Assembly: GCA_965230065.1 (NCBI GenBank)
Contig: OZ245942.1
Location: 2,232,001-2,296,000, forward strand
Source of the DNA: G965230065 sp965230065
GTDB taxonomy: Bacteria; Bacteroidota; Bacteroidia; Cytophagales; Cyclobacteriaceae
Direction of reading: 5' to 3'
Length of the DNA: 64,000 bases
Positions 50,008 through 57,870 of the stretch are shown here, piece by piece (position 1 is the stretch's first letter; each line of letters begins with the position of its first letter). The notes beneath the pieces are model-generated. The model was not told the DNA's origin, did not search any database, and saw only the letters and a program-made list of their open reading frames with translations. Made by a program: the position numbers and the translations under genes.

Positions 50008-51788
50008 AAGATTTTGGAAGCTTTGGTAACGTTGTACAAATATTTCTGCATGTCCCAGGCAGAAGTGGGGCAGCGTTCGGCGCACAGGCCACAATGCAAA
50101 CATACATCTTCGTCTTTTACCATTACACGCTGGGTAGGCAAAGTTTCGGATACATACAAGTCTTGTGTTTCATTCTCGGCCGGGGCACTCAGGCGGGTTC
50201 GCAGGTCTTGTTCTTCCCCGTTTGCAGTAAAGGTAATGCAGGAAGTAGGGCAAATGTCCACACAGGCATCACATTCAATGCACTGGTTTTCGGTAAAAAC
50301 TGTTTGCACATCGCAGTTAAGGCAGCGTTGCGCTTCCTTGAAACCCGCGATTTTATCAAATCCGAGTTCTACCTCTACCCTCCGGTCAATAAGCGTCTTT
50401 TTCTTGTCTTCATGGGGTACTTTGTAACGCAAATCATCTTCCACAGCAGAGTCATATATCCACTCGTGTATGCCCATTTTCTGATGAATGAGGTTGGTAG
50501 TAGGCGCGAGGCGGTCCATCACATCTTTACCATGGCAAAAATGGTCAATGGAAACAGCCGCCTGGTGTCCGTGGGCTACGGCTGTGATGATATTTTCAGG
50601 CCCGAGGGCTGCATCGCCTCCGAAGAAAACTTTGGGCAGGGTAGACTGGAAACTCACTTTGTTGAGCACCGGAATGTCCCATTTGCCAAATTCAATGCCC
50701 AAATCCCTTTCTACCCAGGGAAAAGCATTGTCCTGCCCGATGGCAATGATTACGTCATCGGCTTCAATAAACTCATCCGGTTCTCCGGTAGGGATGAGTT
50801 TCCTGCGGCCGTTCTCATCATATTCTGCCCTTACTTTTTCAAAAAGTACTCCTTTCAGTTTGCCGTTTTCCACCACAAATTCTTTGGGGGGCATGTTGTT
50901 GAGGATAGGAATATCTTCGGCCTGCGCGTCTTCAATTTCCCAGGGCGAGGCTTTCATTTCATTAAAAGGGCTGCGTACGACTACCGTCACCTGCTCACCA
51001 CCTAATCTGCGGGAAGTACGGCAGCAGTCCATGGCGGTATTACCACCTCCCAGCACAATTACTTTTTTACCAATTTTATCCACATGCTCAAAGGCAACAT
51101 TGGCCAGAAATTCAATACCAATATGGATATTACCCCCTGCTTCTTCCCGTCCGGGTAATTCTAAATTTCTTCCGTTGGGGGCACCCGTACCCACAAAAAT
51201 GGCATCATAATCTTTTTCCAGCATTTCCTTCATGCTGGAGACATAATGATTGAAGTGGGTATGCACGCCCATGTCAACGATGTAATTCACTTCCTCGTCC
51301 AGCACTTCTTCGGGCAGGCGGAAGGCTGGGATTTGGGTGCGCATCATACCCCCCCCTTTGTACCATTCGTCATACAAATGGATTTCATAACCCAACGGTG
51401 CCAGGTCGCGGGCTACGGTAAGGGAAGCCGGGCCGCCCCCAATCAGGGCGATTTTTTTGCCGTTTTTCTTAGCAGGTGCCTTGGGCATGCGATGCTTTAC
51501 TTCCCCTTTGTTATCGGCAGCTACACGTTTGAGGCGGCAGATGGCTACCGGTTCTTCTTCCCCTTCCAGGCGTCCGCGGCGACAGGCCGGTTCGCAGGGA
51601 CGGTCGCACGTTCGGCCCAATATGCCGGGAAACACGTTGGATTCCCAGTTGACCATATAGGCATCGGTGTAACGTTCTGCTGCAATGAGGCGGATGTATT
51701 CCGGCACCGGGGTATGGGCCGGACAAGCATACTGACAATCTACTACTTTGTGAAAGTATTCGGGATTATTAATATCGGTAGGTTCCAA
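50004..51788 (-). CDS. GltD-like FAD/NAD(P) oxidoreductase with C-terminal ferredoxin domains
   Basis: A 594-residue protein with a TTG start. The N-terminal Fe-S region VVDCQYACPAHTPVPEYI and RTCDRPCEPACRRG resembles the glutamate synthase beta subunit. FAD binding is seen as KKIALIGGGPASLTVARDL, and NAD(P) binding as KKVIVLGGGNTAMDCCR. The C-terminus has two 4Fe-4S ferredoxin motifs: CIECDACVDICPTSC and VCLHCGLCAERCPTS. It heads an operon with korA and korB (ATGA overlap), so it likely moves electrons between reduced ferredoxin or the Kor complex and NAD(P)H (inference). Upstream, an ATG at 51796 lies in another frame, so the true start is uncertain. Confidence 0.88.
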   Translation of the reverse strand: MEPTDINNPEYFHKVVDCQYACPAHTPVPEYIRLIAAERYTDAYMVNWESNVFPGILGRTCDRPCEPACRRGRLEGEEEPVAICRLKRVAADNKGEVKHRMPKAPAKKNGKKIALIGGGPASLTVARDLAPLGYEIHLYDEWYKGGGMMRTQIPAFRLPEEVLDEEVNYIVDMGVHTHFNHYVSSMKEMLEKDYDAIFVGTGAPNGRNLELPGREEAGGNIHIGIEFLANVAFEHVDKIGKKVIVLGGGNTAMDCCRTSRRLGGEQVTVVVRSPFNEMKASPWEIEDAQAEDIPILNNMPPKEFVVENGKLKGVLFEKVRAEYDENGRRKLIPTGEPDEFIEADDVIIAIGQDNAFPWVERDLGIEFGKWDIPVLNKVSFQSTLPKVFFGGDAALGPENIITAVAHGHQAAVSIDHFCHGKDVMDRLAPTTNLIHQKMGIHEWIYDSAVEDDLRYKVPHEDKKKTLIDRRVEVELGFDKIAGFKEAQRCLNCDVQTVFTENQCIECDACVDICPTSCITFTANGEEQDLRTRLSAPAENETQDLYVSETLPTQRVMVKDEDVCLHCGLCAERCPTSAWDMQKYLYNVTKASKIL

Positions 51789-51848
51789 AGCGTCATCCTG
51801 TTTTTAGGTTAGCATTTTATTAATTTACAAAATCGAAGAATGAAATTA

Positions 51849-51883
51849 CAAACATATTCGTAAAATTCACCCTTGAATTTCAA
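51849..51883 (-). promoter_or_regulatory. Candidate promoter for the kor operon
   Basis: On the minus strand TATGTTTG (51856-51849) fits the -7 pattern TAnnTTTG, with a TTG (51883-51881) 24 bases upstream, longer than typical. It lies about 60 bp before the start codon at 51788. Only the -7 match is convincing. Confidence 0.4.
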
Positions 51884-51929
51884 TTTTTTGTATGGATTTG
51901 ATTAATTTTTCTTAAATAGGCTGAAAATT

Positions 51930-52040
51930 GTTAAGTGATGAGCTATTAACTGCAAACTACAAGCTATGAGTAAACAATTCTTGCTTGTGGTCGCATCGGC
52001 GATCCGATTGCAGCTAAAAGCTAAAGGCTTAAATCACTAA
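51930..52040. repeat. Imperfect repeat-rich spacer upstream of the NadR-like gene
   Basis: Contains recurring AGCTAT/AGCTAAA words (around 51938, 51960, 52013-52022), a short hairpin ATCGG-CGAT-CCGAT (about 51997-52010) and ends that are partly complementary (AGTGAT near 51934, ATCACT near 52033). I read it as a weak intergenic palindromic element; no gene or regulator can be assigned. Confidence 0.3.
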
Positions 52041-52045
52041 TATTG

Positions 52046-52549
52046 ATGCGAAAAATAATTATTACCGGTCCTGAATCTTCAGGGAAAACCACCTTGGCAC
52101 AGCAAATCGCACAACATTACCAGACGGTATGGGTACCGGAATATGCTCGTGATTACATCGATAGGTTAAACAGGGATTATGAAGAAACCGACTTACTGCA
52201 AATTGCCCAGGGACAAGTAAATCGTGAAGATGAATTTGCTGCCAAATACAACCCCGGTTTACTCATTTGTGATACCAGTCTGTTGGTTATTAAAATATGG
52301 AGCCAGGTAAAATACAAACGCTGCCACCCCTGGATATTGGAACAACTAAAGCAACGAAAGGTTGATGTATACCTGCTGGCCTATCCTGATATTCCCTGGG
52401 AACCTGACCCCCAGCGGGAGCATCCGCACCAACGTATGGAGCTGTTCCATATTTATGAAAAAGAACTACAAGACAAGGCGCACATTGTAGTAAAAGGCAA
52501 TGAAGCACAACGGTTGCACACAGCTATTCAGGCTATCAGTTCTTTGTAA
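52046..52549 (+). CDS. NadR-like P-loop kinase
   Basis: A 167-residue ATPase from the ATG at 52046 (a TTG just before it is in frame). Walker A GPESSGKTTLAQQIAQHY; EYARDYIDRLNRDYEETD is the ribosylnicotinamide-kinase-like segment; LLICDTSLLVIKIWSQVKY carries the Walker B aspartate; and DIPWEPDPQREHPHQRMELFH is typical of NadR C-terminal kinases. The likely role is phosphorylation of nicotinamide riboside. A vitamin-kinase role connected with the neighbouring thiamine locus is possible but speculative, because the TPP riboswitch lies downstream of this gene and does not control it. Confidence 0.85.
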   Translation: MRKIIITGPESSGKTTLAQQIAQHYQTVWVPEYARDYIDRLNRDYEETDLLQIAQGQVNREDEFAAKYNPGLLICDTSLLVIKIWSQVKYKRCHPWILEQLKQRKVDVYLLAYPDIPWEPDPQREHPHQRMELFHIYEKELQDKAHIVVKGNEAQRLHTAIQAISSL

Positions 52550-52610
52550 TAACCCTTCCTGCCCTTTACCTTTGCAGTAAGTAAGCTTTTGTTAGTTTTA
52601 GTTTAAGCTG

Positions 52611-52640
52611 TCCTGTGTGCCCGCGCCGCGTCGGCACAGG
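52611..52640. repeat. GC-rich imperfect hairpin
   Basis: CCTGTGTGCC and GGCACAGG pair with a two-base bulge around a GC-rich loop. It lies 60 bp after the NadR-like stop, without a T-run, so a terminator is unlikely. It sits just before the larger palindromic element at 52685-52820. Confidence 0.4.
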
Positions 52641-52684
52641 CCAGGGTTTTGATTAGAATCAACATAAAAAACAAGTGCGTCTTG

Positions 52685-52820
52685 CCGGATGAGCAAATCG
52701 GACAGCCGAAGCTGCGAATTCCGGCACCCCCTTCTTAGAAGCAAGAGACTCCGCGCCACGGTGGCCGGAATTCGCGGCTTCGGTCCCGGCGGGGAACCGC
52801 GTCCGCTATCGCTCATCCGG
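52685..52820. repeat. GC-rich palindromic element, copy A
   Basis: Nested inverted repeats: outer arms CCGGATGAGC (52685-52694) and GCTCATCCGG (52811-52820), exact; inner arms of 20 bp (52706-52725 and 52764-52783) complementary at 19 positions, with the one mismatch a possible G-T pair. GC content is far above the surroundings. The segment at 52754-52774 matches the segment at 62641-62661 in copy B at 20 of 21 bases. Intergenic, between the NadR-like gene and the TPP riboswitch. It looks like a MITE or REP-type repeat; no transposase is present. Confidence 0.75.
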
Positions 52821-52860
52821 GGAGAATGTACTTTTTTAAACTGACAAAACACAATTAATA

Positions 52861-52953
52861 AGGGGTGTCCCGCCCCCGGGCTTGTTCTGGGGCTATCGGG
52901 GCTGAGATTATACCCAATGAACCTGATCCCGGTAATGCGGGCGAAGGGAAACG
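52861..52953 (+). ncRNA. TPP riboswitch (THI element)
   Basis: The region holds the standard THI-element blocks in order: GGGGTGTCC, a variable stem (GCCCCCGGGC...), GGCTGAGATTATACCC (52900-52915), TGAACCTGATC (52918-52928), CGGGTAATGCCGGCGAAGGGA-like sequence in the order GGTAATGCGGGCGAAGGGAA (52931-52950). CTGAGA and CGAAGG cores bind the pyrimidine and pyrophosphate parts of thiamine diphosphate. It ends about 66 bp before the TonB-receptor ATG at 53020 and is expected to switch off that gene, and probably the ThiY/THI5-like gene, when TPP is plentiful. I see no strong terminator stem between, so control may be at translation initiation. Confidence 0.96.
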
Positions 52954-53019
52954 GTATGGTAAATAGATAATGGAAGTATCCCCTGCTTTCGGTTTACTAA
53001 CCAAAAAACCTAATAAATT

Positions 53020-55326
53020 ATGTACATATTGAAGCGAGCCCTCCCGGGTATGTTGTTGGCGGTACTGTTGTCGACGGCCTCTGCTTTTGCACAATATTCA
53101 GTAAGTGGAAAAATAACGGATGCAAACAGTGATGAGCCTCTGATAGGCGCTAATGTGCTGATCAAAGGCACGGTAAAAGGAACTACCACTGATATAGAAG
53201 GGCGGTATCAACTTGATTTTGAGCAAAAGCAAGTAACGCTGGTAGTAAGCTATGTAGGCTATCAATCATTAGAAAAACCTATTGAAGGAAAAGATGATTT
53301 TACGCAAAATTTCCAGCTTTCCCAGGCACCCTCCCTGGAAGAAGTGGTAATTCAGGGTATCCGGGCGGATGAGCGTGCGCCTGTGAGCCAGACCACTGTA
53401 AAAAAGCAGGAAATTGAAGAGGTGTATGTGGGGCAGGATGCGCTGTATGTGCTGGAAAAGGTAACGCCTTCCATCCTCACTTATTCGGAGTCGGGCACGA
53501 ACATCACCAACTACGGACAAATGCGGCTGCGGGGCATTGACCAAACCCGCATCAACATTACCCTGAATGGCGTGCCCCTGAACGATATGATAGACCAGGG
53601 TGTATTTTTCTCAAATTTCACCGATTTTGGCAACAGCATTGAATCGGTACAGGTACAAAGAGGTGTGGGCACCAGCACCAACGGCACGGCTTCGTATGCG
53701 GGTTCCATCAATTTTGAATCGGTAAACCTGAAAGACAGCGCACCCTCTGCCAATGTGCAATTGCTGGCCGGCTCTTACGATACTTTCCGGGGCAGTGCCG
53801 AGGTAAAATCGGGGTTGATGGATAATAAATTCGCGTTTTATACCCGTTTTTCTTCCATCAAATCCAACGGTTACCGCCATCATACGGGAACAGATTCTTA
53901 TTCCTTCTTTTTCTCAGGCGGGTATTTTGGGGAGAAAGATTTGGTGAAACTCACTGCCTTTACGGGCCGCACCAAAAACGACCTGGCCTACCTGCCTACC
54001 GCCTTGCCCGATATAGAGGCTGACCCAAGAACCAATTACGTTTCTGAAAATGATATAGATGATTTCGGACAATCGCTGGTACAACTGGAATACACCCGCT
54101 GGCTGGGTAACAATACGTCCCTGGCTTCTACAGTATACTACGGCAGTGCCGGGGGCGATTTTCCGGCAGGTTTTCCTGATGAAAACGGGGATTTCATGCA
54201 AATTAACTACCCCTTGTACAACGACCATTACGGTTTTATGACCAACCTGAGCCACACCTCCCTGGATGGCCGCCTGGAAGTAACCGGAGGTGCGCACCTG
54301 TATACATTTCGCAGGGAAAACATAGAGCAGGTGGTTCCTAACTATACCGACCCGTACTATGATGACAAATCGCAGAAAGATGAGGTGAGTGTATTTGGGA
54401 AAGCCAGTTATACTTTGGAGCAACTTACCCTGTATGCCGATGTGCAGTTGCGTGCCGTCTCACTGGCCCTTACGCCCGACCAGGATTTTCTGGGACAAGC
54501 GGCTACCATCCCTAACCGCGAGTGGACGTTTGTAAACCCGAAAGCAGGTTTGACTTATGCGCTGAATAACGATTACAATGTGTATGCTTCGTTTGGCAGG
54601 AGCGGGCGTGAACCCACCCGCTTTGATATTTTGGGCTCTACCCAAATCAATGCCTCCAACCTGGAAAGTGTGCAGGATGTGGATGCCGTAAAGCCCGAAT
54701 ATGTGAACGATTTTGAGGCGGGTTTCCGCATCAACAGGAATAAGCTGAATGGGCAGGTCAATGTGTTTTACATGCAATTTGAAAATGAAATCGCGCCCAT
54801 TGGGGAGGCTATTCCCGAAGCTTTTGTGCAATTGCGTAAAAATGTACCGGAAAGTTACCGCAGGGGCGTAGAGCTGGACTTCAATTATCAAATTATCCCT
54901 GCCCTGCGGTTTGGGGGCAATGCAACGTACATGCAAAGCCGCATCAAGGAATACGCCCCGGAAGATGCCGACCAGGTGTATACCAATGTGCACCCCATCA
55001 TCAGCCCTGAGTGGATGGTGAACGGGGAAGTGGAATACAATTTCAATGATATTGTGAAAGTTGCACTCAACCCCCGTTACGTAAGCGAATCGTTTCTGGA
55101 ACCTACCAACCAATCCGATTTAATCTTGCCTGCTTATTTCGTGATGGATTCCCGCATTAGCTGGAACTTCTGGAAAGATCACAGTTTCAGTCTACACCTG
55201 AACAACATTTTTAATGAAGAATATTACAGTTTCGGGCAACCTGTTGCGTATGGGGAAGAAACCGTACCCGGCTATTTTGTACAAGCCCCGTTTAATATGT
55301 ATGTAATGCTGAACCTGCGGTTTTAG
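53020..55326 (+). CDS. TonB-dependent receptor for thiamine or a thiamine precursor
   Basis: A 768-residue outer-membrane receptor with signal peptide ending in STASAFAQ, a carboxypeptidase-regulatory-like domain (residues 26-105, SDEPLIGANVLIKGTV), a plug (about 115-225, GQMRLRGIDQTRINITLNGV) and a barrel ending in YVMLNLRF. The ligand class is inferred from the TPP riboswitch directly upstream and the ThiY/THI5-like gene downstream. This is the known arrangement of thiamine-linked outer-membrane receptors in Bacteroidota. Inner-membrane transport genes are not present in the next genes. Confidence 0.9.
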   Translation: MYILKRALPGMLLAVLLSTASAFAQYSVSGKITDANSDEPLIGANVLIKGTVKGTTTDIEGRYQLDFEQKQVTLVVSYVGYQSLEKPIEGKDDFTQNFQLSQAPSLEEVVIQGIRADERAPVSQTTVKKQEIEEVYVGQDALYVLEKVTPSILTYSESGTNITNYGQMRLRGIDQTRINITLNGVPLNDMIDQGVFFSNFTDFGNSIESVQVQRGVGTSTNGTASYAGSINFESVNLKDSAPSANVQLLAGSYDTFRGSAEVKSGLMDNKFAFYTRFSSIKSNGYRHHTGTDSYSFFFSGGYFGEKDLVKLTAFTGRTKNDLAYLPTALPDIEADPRTNYVSENDIDDFGQSLVQLEYTRWLGNNTSLASTVYYGSAGGDFPAGFPDENGDFMQINYPLYNDHYGFMTNLSHTSLDGRLEVTGGAHLYTFRRENIEQVVPNYTDPYYDDKSQKDEVSVFGKASYTLEQLTLYADVQLRAVSLALTPDQDFLGQAATIPNREWTFVNPKAGLTYALNNDYNVYASFGRSGREPTRFDILGSTQINASNLESVQDVDAVKPEYVNDFEAGFRINRNKLNGQVNVFYMQFENEIAPIGEAIPEAFVQLRKNVPESYRRGVELDFNYQIIPALRFGGNATYMQSRIKEYAPEDADQVYTNVHPIISPEWMVNGEVEYNFNDIVKVALNPRYVSESFLEPTNQSDLILPAYFVMDSRISWNFWKDHSFSLHLNNIFNEEYYSFGQPVAYGEETVPGYFVQAPFNMYVMLNLRF

Positions 55327-55327
55327 G

Positions 55328-55390
55328 TACTGGATGCTGGTCACTGGATACTTGTGATGCAATCCAGAAACCAGTATCTAGCATCCAGTA
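55328..55390. repeat. Inverted repeat between the thiamine-locus genes
   Basis: TACTGGATGCT (55328-55338) and AGCATCCAGTA (55380-55390) are exact complements, 11 bp, with related CTGGATAC/CCAGTATC words between them. It starts 2 bp after the receptor stop and precedes the ThiY/THI5-like gene by 43 bp; there is no T-run. Confidence 0.6.
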
Positions 55391-55432
55391 TCCAATCCAG
55401 AAACTAAAAACATCTAACAAAAAACTAAACCC

Positions 55433-56374
55433 ATGAAACTCACCTTAGCACTTGACTGGACACCCAACGTAAACCACGCCGGATTGTACCTGGCCCAAAT
55501 CAACGGATTTTTCCGGGAGGCCGGACTGGAAGTGGAATTTATCTCTACCGATGTAGACAATTACACCAAAAAGCCCATAGAACGCCTGGCCGAAAAAGAA
55601 GTAGACTTCGCCATGGGCCCTTCCGAACATTTAATCAACTACCGGAAATTGAAAAGCCCTGCCGTGCCCATTGTGGCCGTAGCCACCATCATGCAGGAAG
55701 AAACTTCGGCTTTTGTTACCCTGGCTTCTTCTGGAATTGACCGCCCAGCGCAGTTGTATGGAAAAACCTTTGCAGGCTACAAAACCGTGCTGGAAACCAA
55801 CCTCATCACCAGCATGATCCGCAATGATGGAGGGGAGGGCAACATCAATCTGATTACACCGCCCCGCCTGAGCGTGTTTGAAGGGTTTTTGCAGGGAGAA
55901 GCCGACACCTGCTGGGTTTTTATGCCCTGGGAAGGCGTGATTGCCGAGCATCGGGGCATTGCCCTGAATGCTTTCCGCCTGAACGACTATAACGTACCTT
56001 ATGGGTACTCCCCCCTCATCATGGTGCGTGAAGATGTGCTGAGTGAAAAGCAGGAGGTTTACCAAAAATTCCTGCAAGCCGTGGGCAAAGGCTACCAGGA
56101 AGCCGCCCAAAACCCCGAAGCTACAGCGGAGATACTCACCAAAAATATCCACCACGCCAACTTCGAAGACGGCGCATTCATCCAAAAAACCATGCAGGCC
56201 ATCGCCCCTACCCTATTGGATAATGAAGGAAACTGGGGCATCATGCAGTACCAAAACTGGGAAGAATACACCCACTGGCTCATAGAACACGATATGCTGC
56301 AACTGCCCAAAGCATTATTGAAGAAAGAGGATGTGAATGTAAAGGATTTTTATACGAATGGGTTGTTGAGATAA
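55433..56374 (+). CDS. ThiY/THI5-like (NMT1) protein without signal peptide
   Basis: A 313-residue protein with the NMT1/THI5 fold: LALDWTPNVNHAGLYLAQINGFFREAGL opens it (quoted in parts), then DFAMGPSEHLI and YGKTFAGYKT. In ABC-type ThiY proteins this fold binds formyl-aminopyrimidine outside the membrane, with a signal peptide. Here the fold begins at residue 3 and an in-frame stop lies 18 bases before the ATG, so there is no leader. The CCCFC motif of yeast-type THI5 HMP-P synthases is not seen. It could be cytoplasmic or use an unrecognised route. Its place after a TPP-riboswitch-controlled receptor supports a thiamine-precursor role. Confidence 0.85.
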   Translation: MKLTLALDWTPNVNHAGLYLAQINGFFREAGLEVEFISTDVDNYTKKPIERLAEKEVDFAMGPSEHLINYRKLKSPAVPIVAVATIMQEETSAFVTLASSGIDRPAQLYGKTFAGYKTVLETNLITSMIRNDGGEGNINLITPPRLSVFEGFLQGEADTCWVFMPWEGVIAEHRGIALNAFRLNDYNVPYGYSPLIMVREDVLSEKQEVYQKFLQAVGKGYQEAAQNPEATAEILTKNIHHANFEDGAFIQKTMQAIAPTLLDNEGNWGIMQYQNWEEYTHWLIEHDMLQLPKALLKKEDVNVKDFYTNGLLR

Positions 56375-56412
56375 GGGAAATAAAACTAATTTCTCTGTAC
56401 TGTATCCATAAT

Positions 56413-56456
56413 CTCCGACCCTGTGCAGATAGCTTCTACCGCACAGCGGTTCGGAG
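56413..56456. repeat. Imperfect inverted repeat downstream of the ThiY/THI5-like gene
   Basis: CTCCGACCCTGTGC (56413-56426) pairs with GCACAGCGGTTCGGAG (56441-56456), allowing a two-base bulge and one mismatch. It is 38 bp after the stop codon and lacks a T-run; probably a palindromic repeat element rather than a terminator. Confidence 0.55.
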
Positions 56457-56534
56457 CAGGATATGCAACATATGATGGAAGTAAAAAGACGGAAATAAGT
56501 CTCTGAGCAATAAAATCCTAAAGGATTTATTTTA

Positions 56535-56542
56535 TATATTTG
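56535..56542 (+). promoter_or_regulatory. Candidate -7 element before the lipoprotein genes
   Basis: TATATTTG fits TAnnTTTG, 64 bp before the ATG at 56607. No TTTG is found 17-20 bases upstream, so it is weak. Confidence 0.3.
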
Positions 56543-56606
56543 AAATGTTTGAGTATTTCATCTGAAAATATTTGCGTAATCAATGTGTTTCTTAATCCGT
56601 CACCCA

Positions 56607-57446
56607 ATGAAAACCACAGCATATTTTCTGGCTTTAGGATGGCTGATTTTCACTGCCTGTGAAAATACTGATGATGTAGATATTTCCAGATATGTTCTTT
56701 CATCTGATACCCAATATATACATGCAGTTGATGGTACTGATTCCTCTTCTATCACTTCTCAATATATATATGATCGGGGAAAGTTGACAAAAATAGAGTT
56801 TTATTCACCTGAGAGTGAATTGCCGATTGGTAAACAAGAATACTATTATAATGAAAATGAACAGCTTTTGAATAGTTATTCAGCTTCTTATCTCAATACG
56901 GATAGGGATATGTATCAGGAAGTATTTTACTCTTTTGTGTATAATGAACAGGGGAAAGTCGCCAGTGAAATTATTGATTCCCTCATTTACTATGTGTGGC
57001 CTGATACGCTAAGAAACATTGAGCAGACAGATTACGAGTATGATGAGCAGCAACGTTTAGTTTCTATTCATACTTATTATTCACATACCAATGTCGATTT
57101 TGGTATGTACAGGTTCCATTATGACAGCGAATCTAACTTAATCAAAGAGGAATATTATTCTGAGGCTGACGATATGGAGCCAAGATATTTTATAGATTTT
57201 AAAAGTTTTGATACTCATCCTAACCCTTTCAATACCTTCGTACAAATAACTAATATCCCTTATTATGAGGTTGGGTACAGATACTCATCTAATAATGTAC
57301 AGGAAGCGGTGAGTTTTTCTATGAAAAACTCACAAAAAAATACTACAGTTTATGAATACGAGTACAGTACAGAACATGATTTCCCTGTCAAAATCTACAC
57401 AAACGGCAAAATAAAGCATGAATTGACGTATGAAAAGCTCAACTAA
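56607..57446 (+). CDS. Predicted lipoprotein of unknown function
   Basis: A 279-residue protein from the ATG at 56607, with lipoprotein signal MKTTAYFLALGWLIFTACEN. The mature part is rich in YxYDExxxL-type repeats: YIYDRGKLTKI, YYYNENEQLLN, FVYNEQGKVAS, YEYDEQQRLVS, FHYDSESNLIKE. This is a short repeated strand-turn-strand pattern similar to RHS/YD-type or DUF4595-like repeats. There is no catalytic signature. Codon use is more AT-rich than the neighbouring thiamine locus. The following small lipoprotein gene starts 20 bp later. Confidence 0.7.
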   Translation: MKTTAYFLALGWLIFTACENTDDVDISRYVLSSDTQYIHAVDGTDSSSITSQYIYDRGKLTKIEFYSPESELPIGKQEYYYNENEQLLNSYSASYLNTDRDMYQEVFYSFVYNEQGKVASEIIDSLIYYVWPDTLRNIEQTDYEYDEQQRLVSIHTYYSHTNVDFGMYRFHYDSESNLIKEEYYSEADDMEPRYFIDFKSFDTHPNPFNTFVQITNIPYYEVGYRYSSNNVQEAVSFSMKNSQKNTTVYEYEYSTEHDFPVKIYTNGKIKHELTYEKLN

Positions 57447-57465
57447 GGTTAAAACAACTTTCGTC

Positions 57466-57825
57466 ATGAAAGGCACAGGACTTCTTCTCTTTATTTTCTT
57501 ATTCTTTTCTGGCTGTGAAATATTTAAGGATACATTTACTATCGTGGAAGGTCATGTTACAGATCTAAATACAGGAACTCCTATTGAGGGGATTAGAGTA
57601 AGTATATGTAGTAGGACAACATATGTGCTTAGTCCCATTTGTGGTCATATAACTGACACAAGAACAAATCAAGATGAATATTACTTGATAGAATATGATT
57701 TATCAGAAAGAGGTGAAAGCTACAAATTAAGCACAGGTGTAACAAAACAATACTACTCCTCTGGGGAAATAAACATCCGGGTAGGAGAAAAAAATATCAT
57801 TGACATTCAACTAAAACCGCAGTAA
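57466..57825 (+). CDS. Small lipoprotein with carboxypeptidase-regulatory-like fold
   Basis: A 119-residue protein from the ATG at 57466. An in-frame ATG at 57430 would overlap the previous gene by 17 bp. The lipoprotein signal is clear: MKGTGLLLFIFLFFSGCEIF. The remainder, TIVEGHVTDLNTGTPIEGIRVSI, has the V-x-D-x-x-T-G-x-P-I-x-G-v pattern of CarboxypepD_reg-like domains. Probably an exported scaffold or binding module. Function is unknown; it appears to form a pair with the preceding lipoprotein. Confidence 0.65.
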   Translation: MKGTGLLLFIFLFFSGCEIFKDTFTIVEGHVTDLNTGTPIEGIRVSICSRTTYVLSPICGHITDTRTNQDEYYLIEYDLSERGESYKLSTGVTKQYYSSGEINIRVGEKNIIDIQLKPQ

Positions 57826-57870
57826 CACTATTCTAAAACCTATTCTTCAATCATTACTTTAGAAACTAAT

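Noticed and set aside
49438..50427. A 329-codon open frame on the plus strand opposite korA and the GltD-like gene
   Set aside because: It lies antisense to two well-supported genes, has no family motif and its composition follows the opposite strand's codon pattern.
52685..52820. GC-rich element as part of the TPP riboswitch
   Set aside because: The riboswitch core starts at 52861 and is complete without it; a related copy occurs at 62.6 kb away from any thiamine gene.
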